NCBI GenBank assembly: GCA_026393975.1
Contig: JAPKZD010000025.1
Span: 1-64,000, forward strand
Length of the DNA: 64,000 nt
Direction: 5' to 3'
DNA from: Candidatus Aminicenantota bacterium
GTDB taxonomy: Bacteria; Acidobacteriota; Aminicenantia; Aminicenantales; Saccharicenantaceae
The translations under genes and the position numbers were made by a program. Shown piece by piece: positions 15,259 to 23,006 of this stretch (within the stretch, counting starts at the first letter, position 1; each line of letters starts with the position of its first letter). Below the pieces are notes generated by a model. The model ran no database searches, was not told where the DNA came from, and saw only the letters and a program-made list of their open reading frames with translations.

Positions 15259-17337
15259 CTAACCGCCCTTCCGGACCTCGGTCCGGACTTTGACTTCGAA
15301 GAACTTGTAGTCCTTGTACTCGACGTTCGTCCGGGATAGCGTGACCGTCCGACCCGACATGCGGTAGGCCTCGATCACTTCATAGGTGCTCGGGAAGCGC
15401 AGGCCGTTCTTCTCGAACCCGTATTCGGAGGAGAATCTGATCCGGGGCTGGGCCCGGCGGGCCTTGGCGAACTCCTCGACGGCCGCGTAGTTTCCCATCG
15501 AAACCGGCTCCCATTCGACCTTCATGACGGCGCCGTCCCGCTCTCTCACCCAGGCCTTGCCGAAGAGCGAGGACGCCTCCTTACCAATCGGCCGCACATC
15601 GATGACCAGAACCGGTTCGCCCTCCATGTTTGCCTCCCCGGCGATCCGGTACTCGTGGATCCATTGGGCCTCGTTGCTGAAGAGCCCCACCGGTCCGAGG
15701 ACGACGAACTTGTGTTCGAACCGGCTGGTCCGGAGCGACGCGTTCTCTTCGCGCCGGGCCTTGCCGTTCTCCTCGAGCAGGACCCGCGTCTCCGCCGCCC
15801 ATCCTTCCCGCCGGACGAGCTGATAATCGTAAGCCCATTCGCGGACAAAGTCTCGGATGTTCCCGACGGTGACGTCGCGATCGGATGGGTCGGTGTCCTT
15901 GAGGATCGAAGCCTGCGTGGCTACCGCGCCCGAGAGCCGTTCCCGGACCTCCTCGCGGCTTACGAAATCGAGCGAGGCGTCCGCGAGCTGACGGCAGTAA
16001 TCGGCGGCCGCTTTCAGGATGTCCTCCGGGACCGGGCCGCCCTTGGCCGGCACTGCTCCCGTCACGTCGATATCCTCGATTTCCCCGCCGGCCTCGCCCC
16101 CGGCCTTCGCGCCGGCTTTTCCCTCGGCCTTGACCGGTGTCGCCGTATCCACGGCGAAGTATCCTTCCCGATGGCTGACCCGCAACCCGCTCCGCTTGAC
16201 CTTGACGGTTATCTTATGGAACTTCCCATCGGCCTGATAGCCCTGCGGCTGATAGTACAGGAGATAGTACTGCTCCGACGCCGCCGCGGCCTTGCGGAGG
16301 AGCGCCGCGGGGTTCGCCGACGCCTCCGAGGTCCCGCCCGTCGCGGTTGCGATTTCCTTGAACACCCTGTAGATCGGGGAGGACTGTTCGGCCATCTGGA
16401 CGTCAATGAGAACGGCCGGGTTTTCGACGTCCATCTGCGGGTCGCGCCGGTTCCTGGTGACGTACAGGAAATGGACGTCGACGGATGCGTCCGAGAAGGC
16501 CCTTTGGATCGCTTCCCGGTCGATCCGGGCCTCGCGGTTGTAGGTCGACATGAGCTCCATGACCTTCATGGCCTCTTCGGAGCCGTGCTCGCCGTTGAGA
16601 TACTCGTTGAGCTTCCGGTTGTTGAATTGCGGGACCTTTTCCCTTTGATAAAAGAGGAAGACGTGCTTGGCCCCCGGCCGGCCCTTCAGCTCGGCCGCGA
16701 ATGCGGACATGCTTTCGGAGTCGATCGTCCGCAGGGCTTCGAGCCTCTCCAGGTCCAGCCTGTAACCGTTGAGGTTGACCTCGGCCGTCTCCGGGTCGCC
16801 CGCGCCCAAGTCGGCGAGCATGTCCTCGATGATCGACCGGTAGGCCCCGCTAAGGACGAGGACGTCCTTGCGGACCCTGGATTGGACTTCGGACTTGGCC
16901 CTCCTCACCTTGTCCCGGGAATCGATCCGGTCCCTCAGCCGGTAGGTCTTCTGGGGCGTGACGACGTCCACGGCATCTCCCGGCAGATACACGCTCTCGA
17001 AGAACAGGTCGATCGCCTTGTCGATATCGGGCAGGTATTCGGCCATCTGGAAGAGAAGGACGAACGTCCGGCTGGTCGCCGGAGCGGGCGCTTTCGCCGG
17101 GCCTTCCTGCCTCCGGACCTCGCTCCCCCGAATCAGGTAGACGGCCTCGACGGGCTGGAACTTTCCGTCCTCGGTGACCTCGAAGTCCTCGAGTTTTAGG
17201 GAATCGACGAACTTCTCCCCATCGAAAACCCGCACCGGGACGCTGATGTTGACGATGGACACTTTGTGCTGGATTTGGGCGAATCCCCAGGTTGCGGCTA
17301 ACAGGGCGATGAGAATGCGGCCCGGTCTTTTCCCCAT
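15259..17337 (-). CDS. Secreted VWFA-related protein (acidobacterial type)
   Basis: 692 aa. Signal peptide (LIALLAATWGFAQ), then VSIVNISVPVRVFDGEKFVD and LEDFEVTEDGKFQPVEAVYL, the start of the VWFA-related acidobacterial domain (TIGR03436-like). The middle (about 90-340) resembles a von Willebrand A fold but lacks a clean DxSxS metal site (VLLFQMAEYLPDIDKAID), so metal binding may be lost. The C-terminal third (about 420-690) is a beta-rich region of unknown type, with VMKVEWEPVSMGNYAAVEEF. GGCAGGATCGC precedes the ATG. Envelope location expected; role unknown. Confidence 0.78.
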   Translation of the reverse strand: MGKRPGRILIALLAATWGFAQIQHKVSIVNISVPVRVFDGEKFVDSLKLEDFEVTEDGKFQPVEAVYLIRGSEVRRQEGPAKAPAPATSRTFVLLFQMAEYLPDIDKAIDLFFESVYLPGDAVDVVTPQKTYRLRDRIDSRDKVRRAKSEVQSRVRKDVLVLSGAYRSIIEDMLADLGAGDPETAEVNLNGYRLDLERLEALRTIDSESMSAFAAELKGRPGAKHVFLFYQREKVPQFNNRKLNEYLNGEHGSEEAMKVMELMSTYNREARIDREAIQRAFSDASVDVHFLYVTRNRRDPQMDVENPAVLIDVQMAEQSSPIYRVFKEIATATGGTSEASANPAALLRKAAAASEQYYLLYYQPQGYQADGKFHKITVKVKRSGLRVSHREGYFAVDTATPVKAEGKAGAKAGGEAGGEIEDIDVTGAVPAKGGPVPEDILKAAADYCRQLADASLDFVSREEVRERLSGAVATQASILKDTDPSDRDVTVGNIRDFVREWAYDYQLVRREGWAAETRVLLEENGKARREENASLRTSRFEHKFVVLGPVGLFSNEAQWIHEYRIAGEANMEGEPVLVIDVRPIGKEASSLFGKAWVRERDGAVMKVEWEPVSMGNYAAVEEFAKARRAQPRIRFSSEYGFEKNGLRFPSTYEVIEAYRMSGRTVTLSRTNVEYKDYKFFEVKVRTEVRKGG

Positions 17338-17372
17338 GCGATCCTGCCAACTATTATGGAATAAAAAAAGGG

Positions 17373-17505
17373 GGGGGTCAAACCTACGGCCGGGAGCGGA
17401 TTCCGAGAAGCGACCAACAGAAGGACGGCGGAGTGGCCCGGAGCCGCACTTCTGGGAAATATCTGAATTGTGCTTAGAAGGGCGTAAAAGGCAGGTTTGA
17501 CCCCC
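17373..17505. repeat. Palindromic element with GGTCAAACCT ends, copy B
   Basis: GGGGGTCAAACCT at the left pairs with AGGTTTGACCCCC at the right over 13 bp, about 107 bp apart. The ends match copy A at 9411..9502 but the interior is unrelated. It lies between the VWFA gene and a beta-lactamase-fold pseudogene and seems to have replaced that pseudogene's 3' end. Confidence 0.7.
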
Positions 17506-17512
17506 TCTTGAT

Positions 17513-18095
17513 TTACCGGCGGGTTCGGATGAGCAAGATATTGCGGAAGGTCGCCACCGAACCGCTCGTGTTTTTCGGGGAACTGGACGGTGTGCATGGC
17601 CTCGACAAGGTCCTTTTTAGCAGTTGCGCCTCGCCGGACCGCCCCTTGTTGATGTGGAACATGAGGTAGCGGGCCATGTCGGCGATATTGGTGTAAATGC
17701 CGCCGGCGACCTTCAGCGAAGGCGCGACATGCCCGACGGCCCGGTCTTCCGCCTTGAGGATGGCCTCGATGTCAAGCGTGCTGTCGTTGATGCCCAGGGG
17801 TGCCAGCAACTTGTCCCGGACGTATTTCGCGAACGGCCCGCCGCTCTTTTTCTCCAGGATCCAGCCGGCCAGGTCGATGCCCAGGTTGGAGTAGCTGTAG
17901 CGGTAGCCGACCGGATAACGGAGCCACGTGTCGGAAATGCTGAGGATGTGCTCGGCGAAGGTGTGCGGGCGGCTGTCGAAGTTGCCGCCGACGGGCGCCT
18001 CGTGGGTGAACCCCGCCCGATGGGCGAGAAGATGGCGGGGGAGCGGCCACAGAAAATAGCAGGACCGCTAACAGGATGAACCGCGATCGCTTCAT
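17513..18095 (-). pseudogene. Decayed beta-lactamase-fold serine hydrolase
   Basis: Reading from ATG 18095 (preceded by GAGGAG) gives a signal peptide, MKRSRFILLAVLLFSVAA. The frame then shifts; the second frame holds ISDTWLRYPVGYRYSYSNLG with the Tyr-x-Asn motif of class C beta-lactamase-like enzymes and continues LLAPLGINDSTLDIEAIL. Near 17610 it shifts again, with MHTVQFPEKHERFGG in a third frame. The segment with the SxxK nucleophile is missing, so an internal deletion plus two frameshifts have inactivated the gene. The 3' end meets repeat copy B. An intact relative lies at 19295..20773. Confidence 0.75.
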
Positions 18096-18118
18096 GATGG
18101 AATTCTCCTCAGCTTCCG

Positions 18119-18997
18119 TCATTTGATGTTCTGGGCGAGCGTCTCTTGGGTGGTGCCGATTTTCTTCATGATGTTGGAGAGGGTTTCGATGAACTTGGAG
18201 CGGCGGTCCATGGTCATCTGGAGCCGCAGAGAGGTCATCTCCGACATCTCGTTCAGGCCGTCGAGGTTCCCCTGGATGTCGTCCCGGAGGGATTTGAGGC
18301 CGGATACCGTCAGGCCGGGGTGCCGCGGCGGGAGCGGCGGAATGACGGGCGTTTTGACGTATTCGAAATGGATCACAGGCGATACTCTGGTCTCCAGGAT
18401 CATCCGGCGGAGGGGCGGGGCCGTCGTCTTCGTGGAGAGCCGGGGGGCGCGGGCCTTCGTCCCTGGAGCGTCCAGCTTTCCGCTGTCGATGTCCTCGGAT
18501 CGAGGATGCTTGGCCATCTCCTGGGAGACCCAGCCGTTGAGCTCCTTGATCAAGTCCCGCAATTTCTGTTTGGCGGCGTTCGTCGCCTTGATCTCGGCCA
18601 TGATCATGCGGATGTCGTTGTCCATGTCCTTGGCGGCCATGGACAGGACGATGAAAGCGGCTTTCGAGATGTCCATACGGGACAGCCCCTCGAAAGACGC
18701 GGTAACCTCCCGCTCGGCCTGGTCGCGGAGCGACGGGAATCCGGTCCCGGCGGCGACGGCCGGCGCCAGCGTCCGTCCCATCTTCTCGAGACTACGGAGC
18801 CCCGAGGGTTGGAGACGCCTCTGCGCCCAGGTTAGCCGGGCCGAAACCTTCGGCGGCAGGACGAGTTGTTTTTCCCATGCGCCGAGACGCTTATCGGGGT
18901 TGGATCCGCCGGGGCCGGATTGGCCTTCCGCCGGCATCGCGATCGCGACCCAGGCGGATAAAGCCAGTAGTGAGACCGCGCGGTTCGCCGTCAGCAT
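18119..18997 (-). CDS. Secreted helical protein of unknown function
   Basis: 292 aa from the ATG at 18997, which has AGAGGTGAAGGC just before it; the track's longer start is not supported. Signal peptide ends near AEGQ. Mature protein is mostly helical with two coiled-coil stretches: about 125-180 (DMDNDIRMIMAEIKATNAAK) and the C-terminal 50 residues. A Pro/Lys-rich linker lies in between. I do not recognise a family. It overlaps the short leader ORF of the downstream pseudogene. Confidence 0.62.
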   Translation of the reverse strand: MLTANRAVSLLALSAWVAIAMPAEGQSGPGGSNPDKRLGAWEKQLVLPPKVSARLTWAQRRLQPSGLRSLEKMGRTLAPAVAAGTGFPSLRDQAEREVTASFEGLSRMDISKAAFIVLSMAAKDMDNDIRMIMAEIKATNAAKQKLRDLIKELNGWVSQEMAKHPRSEDIDSGKLDAPGTKARAPRLSTKTTAPPLRRMILETRVSPVIHFEYVKTPVIPPLPPRHPGLTVSGLKSLRDDIQGNLDGLNEMSEMTSLRLQMTMDRRSKFIETLSNIMKKIGTTQETLAQNIK

Positions 18998-19151
18998 GCC
19001 TTCACCTCTTTCACCCGTGCCCACAAATCATACTCGCGATAAGCCCTCCGAAACAAGGCGTCAAGGGACGAGCCTTCGGCTCGCCACTCACCCGTGGCTT
19101 ATATCCACGGGCGAGTACTGCGGACGTGGACTCCCGGTCCTGCCGGCTTCG

Positions 19152-19235
19152 CCACCGGCTTTGCAGTGCCGGTGCTGGCAACCGGCAGCACTGCCACCGG
19201 CTTGGCAGTGCCGGTGCTGGAGACCGGCAAGTGCG
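19152..19235. repeat. 42-bp tandem repeat, two imperfect copies
   Basis: CCACCGGCTTTGCAGTGCCG and CCACCGGCTTGGCAGTGCCG begin units 42 bp apart (19152 and 19194), each ending in ACCGGCA-like sequence. It lies in the 297-bp gap between two divergent genes. On the minus strand it reads as a Pro/Val/Ala/Thr repeat, but no real gene is evident there. Confidence 0.6.
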
Positions 19236-19242
19236 GTGGCAA

Positions 19243-19271
19243 GGCCGGGGCCCCGGCCGCTGTGGTATAAT
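19243..19271 (+). promoter_or_regulatory. 16-bp perfect palindrome next to a TATAAT box
   Basis: GGCCGGGGCCCCGGCC (19243-19258) lies 7 bp before TATAAT (19266-19271), itself 23 bp before the start of the hydrolase gene. It occupies the spacer region, where an operator could act, but GC-rich palindromes arise easily in this genome. No -35 box is evident. Confidence 0.35.
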
Positions 19272-19294
19272 CATCCACCGGACGTAAGATCAAC

Positions 19295-20773
19295 ATGAGC
19301 GGCATGGCCAAGCCTATGAAGCGGAGATCGAAGAAGGGCCCGGGTCCGGCCGCGGTCCTGCCTGCCGCGCCGGAGCCTTCCCCGCGCCCCACTGAACGGT
19401 CGCTTTCGCGCCTGCGGCGGGCGGCCGACATCACCCTCGTCGTCCTGGTCCTGGCCGCGATCGGCCTCTTCGTGGCCACGAAGATCATCGGCGGACGGGC
19501 CGACGGGGCCAACGGACCGAACGGCAAGAACGGGAACGGCGTCAGCGCGCCGTCCTCGTCCATCAGCCCCGAAGGCGGCTCCGGTCCGACGGGAGCGTTC
19601 GCCGACCTCGAGACCGGTCCCGACGAGTACGAGGGTGACGCCGGCGACGACCCGATGCTCGGCCCGGCCATCGTCTCCGATCCCACCGCGGCGCGCCCGT
19701 TCTCGCCCGTCGACGACCCGCGCCTCGCCGCCCTCCTCGACCCCGAGATCGAGCGCCTGCTCAAGGTCGGCCGTATCCCGTCCATGGCCGTCGTCCTCGT
19801 CTCCGGCGAGCGTATCGTCTGGACGCGGTCGGCCGGCCTGGCCAACGTCCGGGTCAAGACCCCGGCCGCCTGCGACACCGTCTACATCATCGCCTCGACC
19901 TTCAAGACGATGTCGGCGACGGCGCTCCTCCAGCAGATGGAGCAGGGCAAGTTCAAGCTCGACGACCGGGTCAACGATTATCTCTCGGACATGAAGATCG
20001 AGGGCGAGAACAAGCGTTACCCCGTGACGTTCCGCAACCTTCTGACCCACACGTCGGGCCTGCCGACCGATTTCGGCCGGCACGCCGTCTGGGAGGATCA
20101 GGCTCCGCTGTCGCTCGTCGATTACCTCCGCGGGCGGCTCCGGCTGGCCCGGCGGCCGGGGACGCGCGTCCTCTATTCCAACATCGCCTTCACCCTCGTC
20201 GCCCACCTCGTCGAGAAGTTCTCGGGCGTACCGTTCAAGGAGTACATGCGGAAGAACGTCTTCGCCCCCGTCGAGATGCGCGACACGGCCTTCGAGCCGC
20301 GGGCCGACATGGCCGAGCGGCTGGCCATCCCCTACATGCCCGTGCGGCGGCGCAGCGGCGTCTTCCGGCCCGTGGACTGGGTCAAGGCCGACGCCTGGCC
20401 GGCGGGCGTCGTCTATGGAACGGCCATCGACCAGGCCCACTGGCTCATGGCCAACCTCAACGGCGGAGTCTACAAGGGGCGCCGGCTCTTGAGCGAGGCG
20501 ACCTTCCGGGAGATGATGAAGCGGCAGTACGACCGCTTCGCCGGCCCGATCAACGGCGGCTGGCTCAACGAGACGTCCGGCTACGGCCTGGCCTGGTGGA
20601 TCTCAACTGTCAACGGTGAGACGATCATCGCCCACAGCGGCAGCGTCAACGGCTACACGGCCTTCCTGGCCGGGAACCTGAACAAGCGGACCGGCATCGC
20701 CATCCTGACCAACGGCAACAAGGCCCACCGCTGGCTCTACAGCCTGGCCCTCAAGGCCCTGGCCGCGCTCTAG
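19295..20773 (+). CDS. Membrane-anchored beta-lactamase-family serine hydrolase
   Basis: 492 aa. A basic N-terminus is followed by one membrane helix (about 46-66, ITLVVLVLAAIGLFVATKII), then a Gly/Asn-rich linker to about 130. The catalytic domain shows the SxxK motif in IASTFKTMSATALL, the YxN motif in VLYSNIAFTLVAHL, and the KTG-equivalent HSGSVNGYTAF near the C-terminus. It belongs with class C beta-lactamase/esterase/DD-peptidase folds acting in the periplasm; whether it degrades antibiotics, peptides or esters is not evident. Any of three early ATGs (19295, 19304, 19316) could be the start. An inactive relative lies at 17513..18095. Confidence 0.87.
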   Translation: MSGMAKPMKRRSKKGPGPAAVLPAAPEPSPRPTERSLSRLRRAADITLVVLVLAAIGLFVATKIIGGRADGANGPNGKNGNGVSAPSSSISPEGGSGPTGAFADLETGPDEYEGDAGDDPMLGPAIVSDPTAARPFSPVDDPRLAALLDPEIERLLKVGRIPSMAVVLVSGERIVWTRSAGLANVRVKTPAACDTVYIIASTFKTMSATALLQQMEQGKFKLDDRVNDYLSDMKIEGENKRYPVTFRNLLTHTSGLPTDFGRHAVWEDQAPLSLVDYLRGRLRLARRPGTRVLYSNIAFTLVAHLVEKFSGVPFKEYMRKNVFAPVEMRDTAFEPRADMAERLAIPYMPVRRRSGVFRPVDWVKADAWPAGVVYGTAIDQAHWLMANLNGGVYKGRRLLSEATFREMMKRQYDRFAGPINGGWLNETSGYGLAWWISTVNGETIIAHSGSVNGYTAFLAGNLNKRTGIAILTNGNKAHRWLYSLALKALAAL

Positions 20774-20783
20774 CGCCCGGGAA

Positions 20784-21281
20784 TCAATCCCTTCGGCGGC
20801 CTCCGAGCCTGAATCCGAAATTCAGACCGAGGACGATATCGTTGGTCCGGTTGAGGTAGTGAAGGGATAAGGACAATCTGGTCGGGCCCGACAGGTAGCC
20901 CAGTTGGAATTTGGGGACGAGCCGGCCGCCGGCGTTTTCGGTCCAATCGGAAATGCGCCGGACGACCCCGCCTCCGAAGAAAAAATGCCGGAGCCTGAAG
21001 TTCACGGTCACGCCGGGAACGACTTGGACCGAGCTCCCGAAGGAATCCCGGAACCAGACCGAGAGTTCCGGGTTGAAGCTGACGATCTTTCCGAGCCGCA
21101 GTTCGAGTTCCGGACCGAGCGCGATCCACTTGGGGTAACTGTTGAGGTTGACGTAGCCGAGGTCGATATAGAAGCCGAGAGGCCGTTCGTTCCCTCGGGA
21201 CTGGGCCCCGGCCGGCCGCGCTGCGGCCAGCCCGAGGAGCATCCCCGCTGCGATCATGAAGATGATCGTTTTTCGAATCAT
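20784..21281 (-). CDS. Small outer-membrane beta-barrel protein
   Basis: About 165 aa from ATG 21281 (GGAG 10 nt upstream). Signal peptide (MIRKTIIFMIAAGMLLGLAA) then alternating beta strands such as GFYIDLGYVNLNSYPKWIAL and VVPGVTVNFRLRHFFFGGGV. The final strands (IVLGLNFGFRLG) fit an eight-stranded barrel. Family unknown. It converges on the beta-lactamase-family gene and has a TATAAT about 38 bp upstream of the start. Confidence 0.68.
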   Translation of the reverse strand: MIRKTIIFMIAAGMLLGLAAARPAGAQSRGNERPLGFYIDLGYVNLNSYPKWIALGPELELRLGKIVSFNPELSVWFRDSFGSSVQVVPGVTVNFRLRHFFFGGGVVRRISDWTENAGGRLVPKFQLGYLSGPTRLSLSLHYLNRTNDIVLGLNFGFRLGGRRRD

Positions 21282-21381
21282 TTCCGCACGCTCCACACAC
21301 GGCATTCCATACAGGATATTATACCCTAGGGCCGCGGAGTCCGTTGCGTCCGGCGGAGGCTTCCCCGCTTTGTTCTCTTTC

Positions 21382-22275
21382 TCAGTTCGGGGGCCGGGTC
21401 CCGACGACGGTGATGCTGAGCACGGCGGTGCCGGACGCGCGGTAGGCGGCCAGCTCCTCGGCGCTGATGTATTTCAGGATGTATTCGTCGGGGAGGTCGA
21501 GCCGTTTCGCGACCTTGATGTCGATCCCGGTGAATCCCGTTTCGTGGACGATCGCCAGGTACTCCTCGGCGTCGAGCGCGCCGGCGATACAGCCGACGTA
21601 GAGCTCGGCCACCTCCTGGAGCTTGGCCGGGAGCTCGCCCCGGAGGACGATGTCCGAGACGCAGAACCGCCCACCCGGCTTGAGGACGCGGAAGATCTCG
21701 GCGAAGGCCAGGTGCTTATCGGGGACGAGGTTGAGGACGCAGTTGCTGACGACGACGTCGGCCGCCGCGTCGTCGACGGGCAGGGCCTCGATGTCGCCGA
21801 GGCGGAACTCGACGTTCCGGAAGCCGCGACGCTCGGCGTTGGCCCTGGCCTTGTCGATCATCTCGGGCGTCATGTCGACGCCGATGACGCGGCCCGTCTC
21901 GCCGATGACGGAGCGGGCGATGAAGACGTCGTTCCCGGCGCCGGAGCCGAGGTCGACCACGGTCTGGCCCGGGGCGAGCCCGGCGTGCTCGGTCGGCAGG
22001 CCGCAGCCGAGGCCGAGGTCGGCCTCGTCCATGTGGCCGTCGAGCTTCTCGTAGGCCTCCTTGATGCCGGCGACGTCCTGGCTGTAGTAGGTCGAGGCCG
22101 ACGGCTCGGCCGCTGGAGCGCAACAGCAAGGGTTGGCGGCCGGGCTGCAGCAAGAGGACGAGGCCCGGACGGCGGGGGAGCTTCCGGGCTTGGGCGCCTC
22201 CCGGGCGATCTGGGCGTATTTCTCGCGGACGAGCTCCTTGAGGCGTTCGCTTTCTTTTTCCTTGTCGCTGGTCAT
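21382..22275 (-). CDS. arsM: Arsenite S-adenosylmethionine methyltransferase
   Basis: 297 aa. SAM-binding motif VVDLGSGAGNDVFIAR, then VDMTPEMIDKARANA and DVVVSNCVLNLVPDK. The cysteines expected for As(III) binding are in LGLGCGLPT, VVSNCVLNL and ELYVGCIAGAL, as in ArsM. The N-terminal Cys cluster (SSCCSPAANPCCCAP, about 40-54) is unusual for the family and may be an extra thiol site. It follows the arsR gene by 16 bp on the same strand, under the arsenical-type operator. It methylates As(III) to mono- to trimethyl species in the cytoplasm. The main arsenic island is 27 kb away. Confidence 0.92.
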   Translation of the reverse strand: MTSDKEKESERLKELVREKYAQIAREAPKPGSSPAVRASSSCCSPAANPCCCAPAAEPSASTYYSQDVAGIKEAYEKLDGHMDEADLGLGCGLPTEHAGLAPGQTVVDLGSGAGNDVFIARSVIGETGRVIGVDMTPEMIDKARANAERRGFRNVEFRLGDIEALPVDDAAADVVVSNCVLNLVPDKHLAFAEIFRVLKPGGRFCVSDIVLRGELPAKLQEVAELYVGCIAGALDAEEYLAIVHETGFTGIDIKVAKRLDLPDEYILKYISAEELAAYRASGTAVLSITVVGTRPPN

Positions 22276-22291
22276 GGTGTCTCCTTTTTAT

Positions 22292-22729
22292 TTATGGCTT
22301 TCGGTAGTTCTTGGCCTTCGGTTTGGAGCGGGGGCCCGCCCTGCGGGATGGCTCCCGGGCGGCGGGCCGAGGACGGCATGAGTCCGGTGACAGACCTTTC
22401 GCGGCGTCGCCGGGCGGCTCACAGAGGCGACGGAACACGTCCGCGAAGGCCGCCCCGGCCTCGGCCACGGTCTTCGGGTCGAGACAGTAGCAGATGCGGG
22501 GCCCGTCGACATCTCCCCGGATGAGGCCGACATCCAGGAGCTCCCGGAGGTGCTGGGATATCGTCGACTGGGCGAGGGGAAGACGGTCGACGAGAGAGCC
22601 GCAGACGCAGGCCCGGCGGGAAGCCAGGATCTCGAGGATGCGGATGCGGACGGGGTGGGCCAGGGCCTTGGCCAGCCCCGCCGTGCGGACGAGGGCGGGG
22701 TCGAACGAGCCGGTCTTCGCTTGGGCCAT
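22292..22729 (-). CDS. arsR: ArsR-family metalloregulator controlling arsM
   Basis: 145 aa from ATG 22729, which has AAGGAGACGCA just upstream; the longer track start runs through the operator. The winged helix includes RRACVCGSLVDRLPLAQSTI, where the CVC pair fits the As(III)/Sb(III) site of ArsR, and SQHLRELLDVGLIRG is the recognition helix and wing. The last 40 residues are a basic Pro/Arg/Lys tail not usual for the family. It is first gene in the arsR-arsM unit and should repress it until As(III) binds. Confidence 0.9.
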   Translation of the reverse strand: MAQAKTGSFDPALVRTAGLAKALAHPVRIRILEILASRRACVCGSLVDRLPLAQSTISQHLRELLDVGLIRGDVDGPRICYCLDPKTVAEAGAAFADVFRRLCEPPGDAAKGLSPDSCRPRPAAREPSRRAGPRSKPKAKNYRKP

Positions 22730-22751
22730 TGCGTCTCCTTTTGTTTTATCG

Positions 22752-22773
22752 TATATCGTAAATATACGATATA
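22752..22773. promoter_or_regulatory. ArsR operator over the arsR-arsM promoter
   Basis: A 22-bp inverted repeat with arms TATATCGTA and TACGATATA, 4 bp apart. On the minus strand TTGACG (22889-22884 in mirror terms: plus 22784-22789) and TATATT (plus 22761-22766) are 17 bp apart, so the operator covers the -10 box. This is a classic repressor arrangement. Confidence 0.75.
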
Positions 22774-22803
22774 TTGGTGGCTGCGTCAAGTTTTCTTAGA
22801 TTA

Positions 22804-23001
22804 TTCTCCGACTATTGGGGAAGTCCTCCGTGAGGCGGCGATGGATGTCACTCCGAAGACCCCCGTAGCGGAGGGGGGCCCGTTCCGCTTCGAGAGAAGC
22901 GGGACGGGGGGACCGTCGGGACAGGTCCCCGGGGGGCCGGGGGGTTAGGGGTGATATCCTGAGCCGAACCGAAAGGAGGATTCCCCGAATTCTGACGGAG
23001 A
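22804..23001 (+). repeat. Dispersed element, copy 2 (opposite orientation to copy 1)
   Basis: About 198 bp that align along their whole length with the reverse complement of 196..377. Conserved blocks include TGAGGCGGCGATGGAT, GACCCCCGTAGCGGAGGGGG and GGGTGATATCCT. The ends (TCTCCgactatTGGGG and CCCCGAAttctgacGGAGA) have lost part of the perfect inversion seen in copy 1. It fills the gap between the ars promoter and the 3' end of the amidohydrolase gene. No coding capacity is believed. Confidence 0.75.
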
Positions 23002-23006
23002 GTCGC

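Noticed and set aside
15655-17199. 514-aa plus-strand ORF opposite the VWFA gene
   Set aside because: No domain motifs; antisense shadow.
18123-19298. 391-aa plus-strand ORF opposite the secreted helical protein
   Set aside because: Ser/Arg-rich shadow crossing the tandem repeat; no ribosome site.
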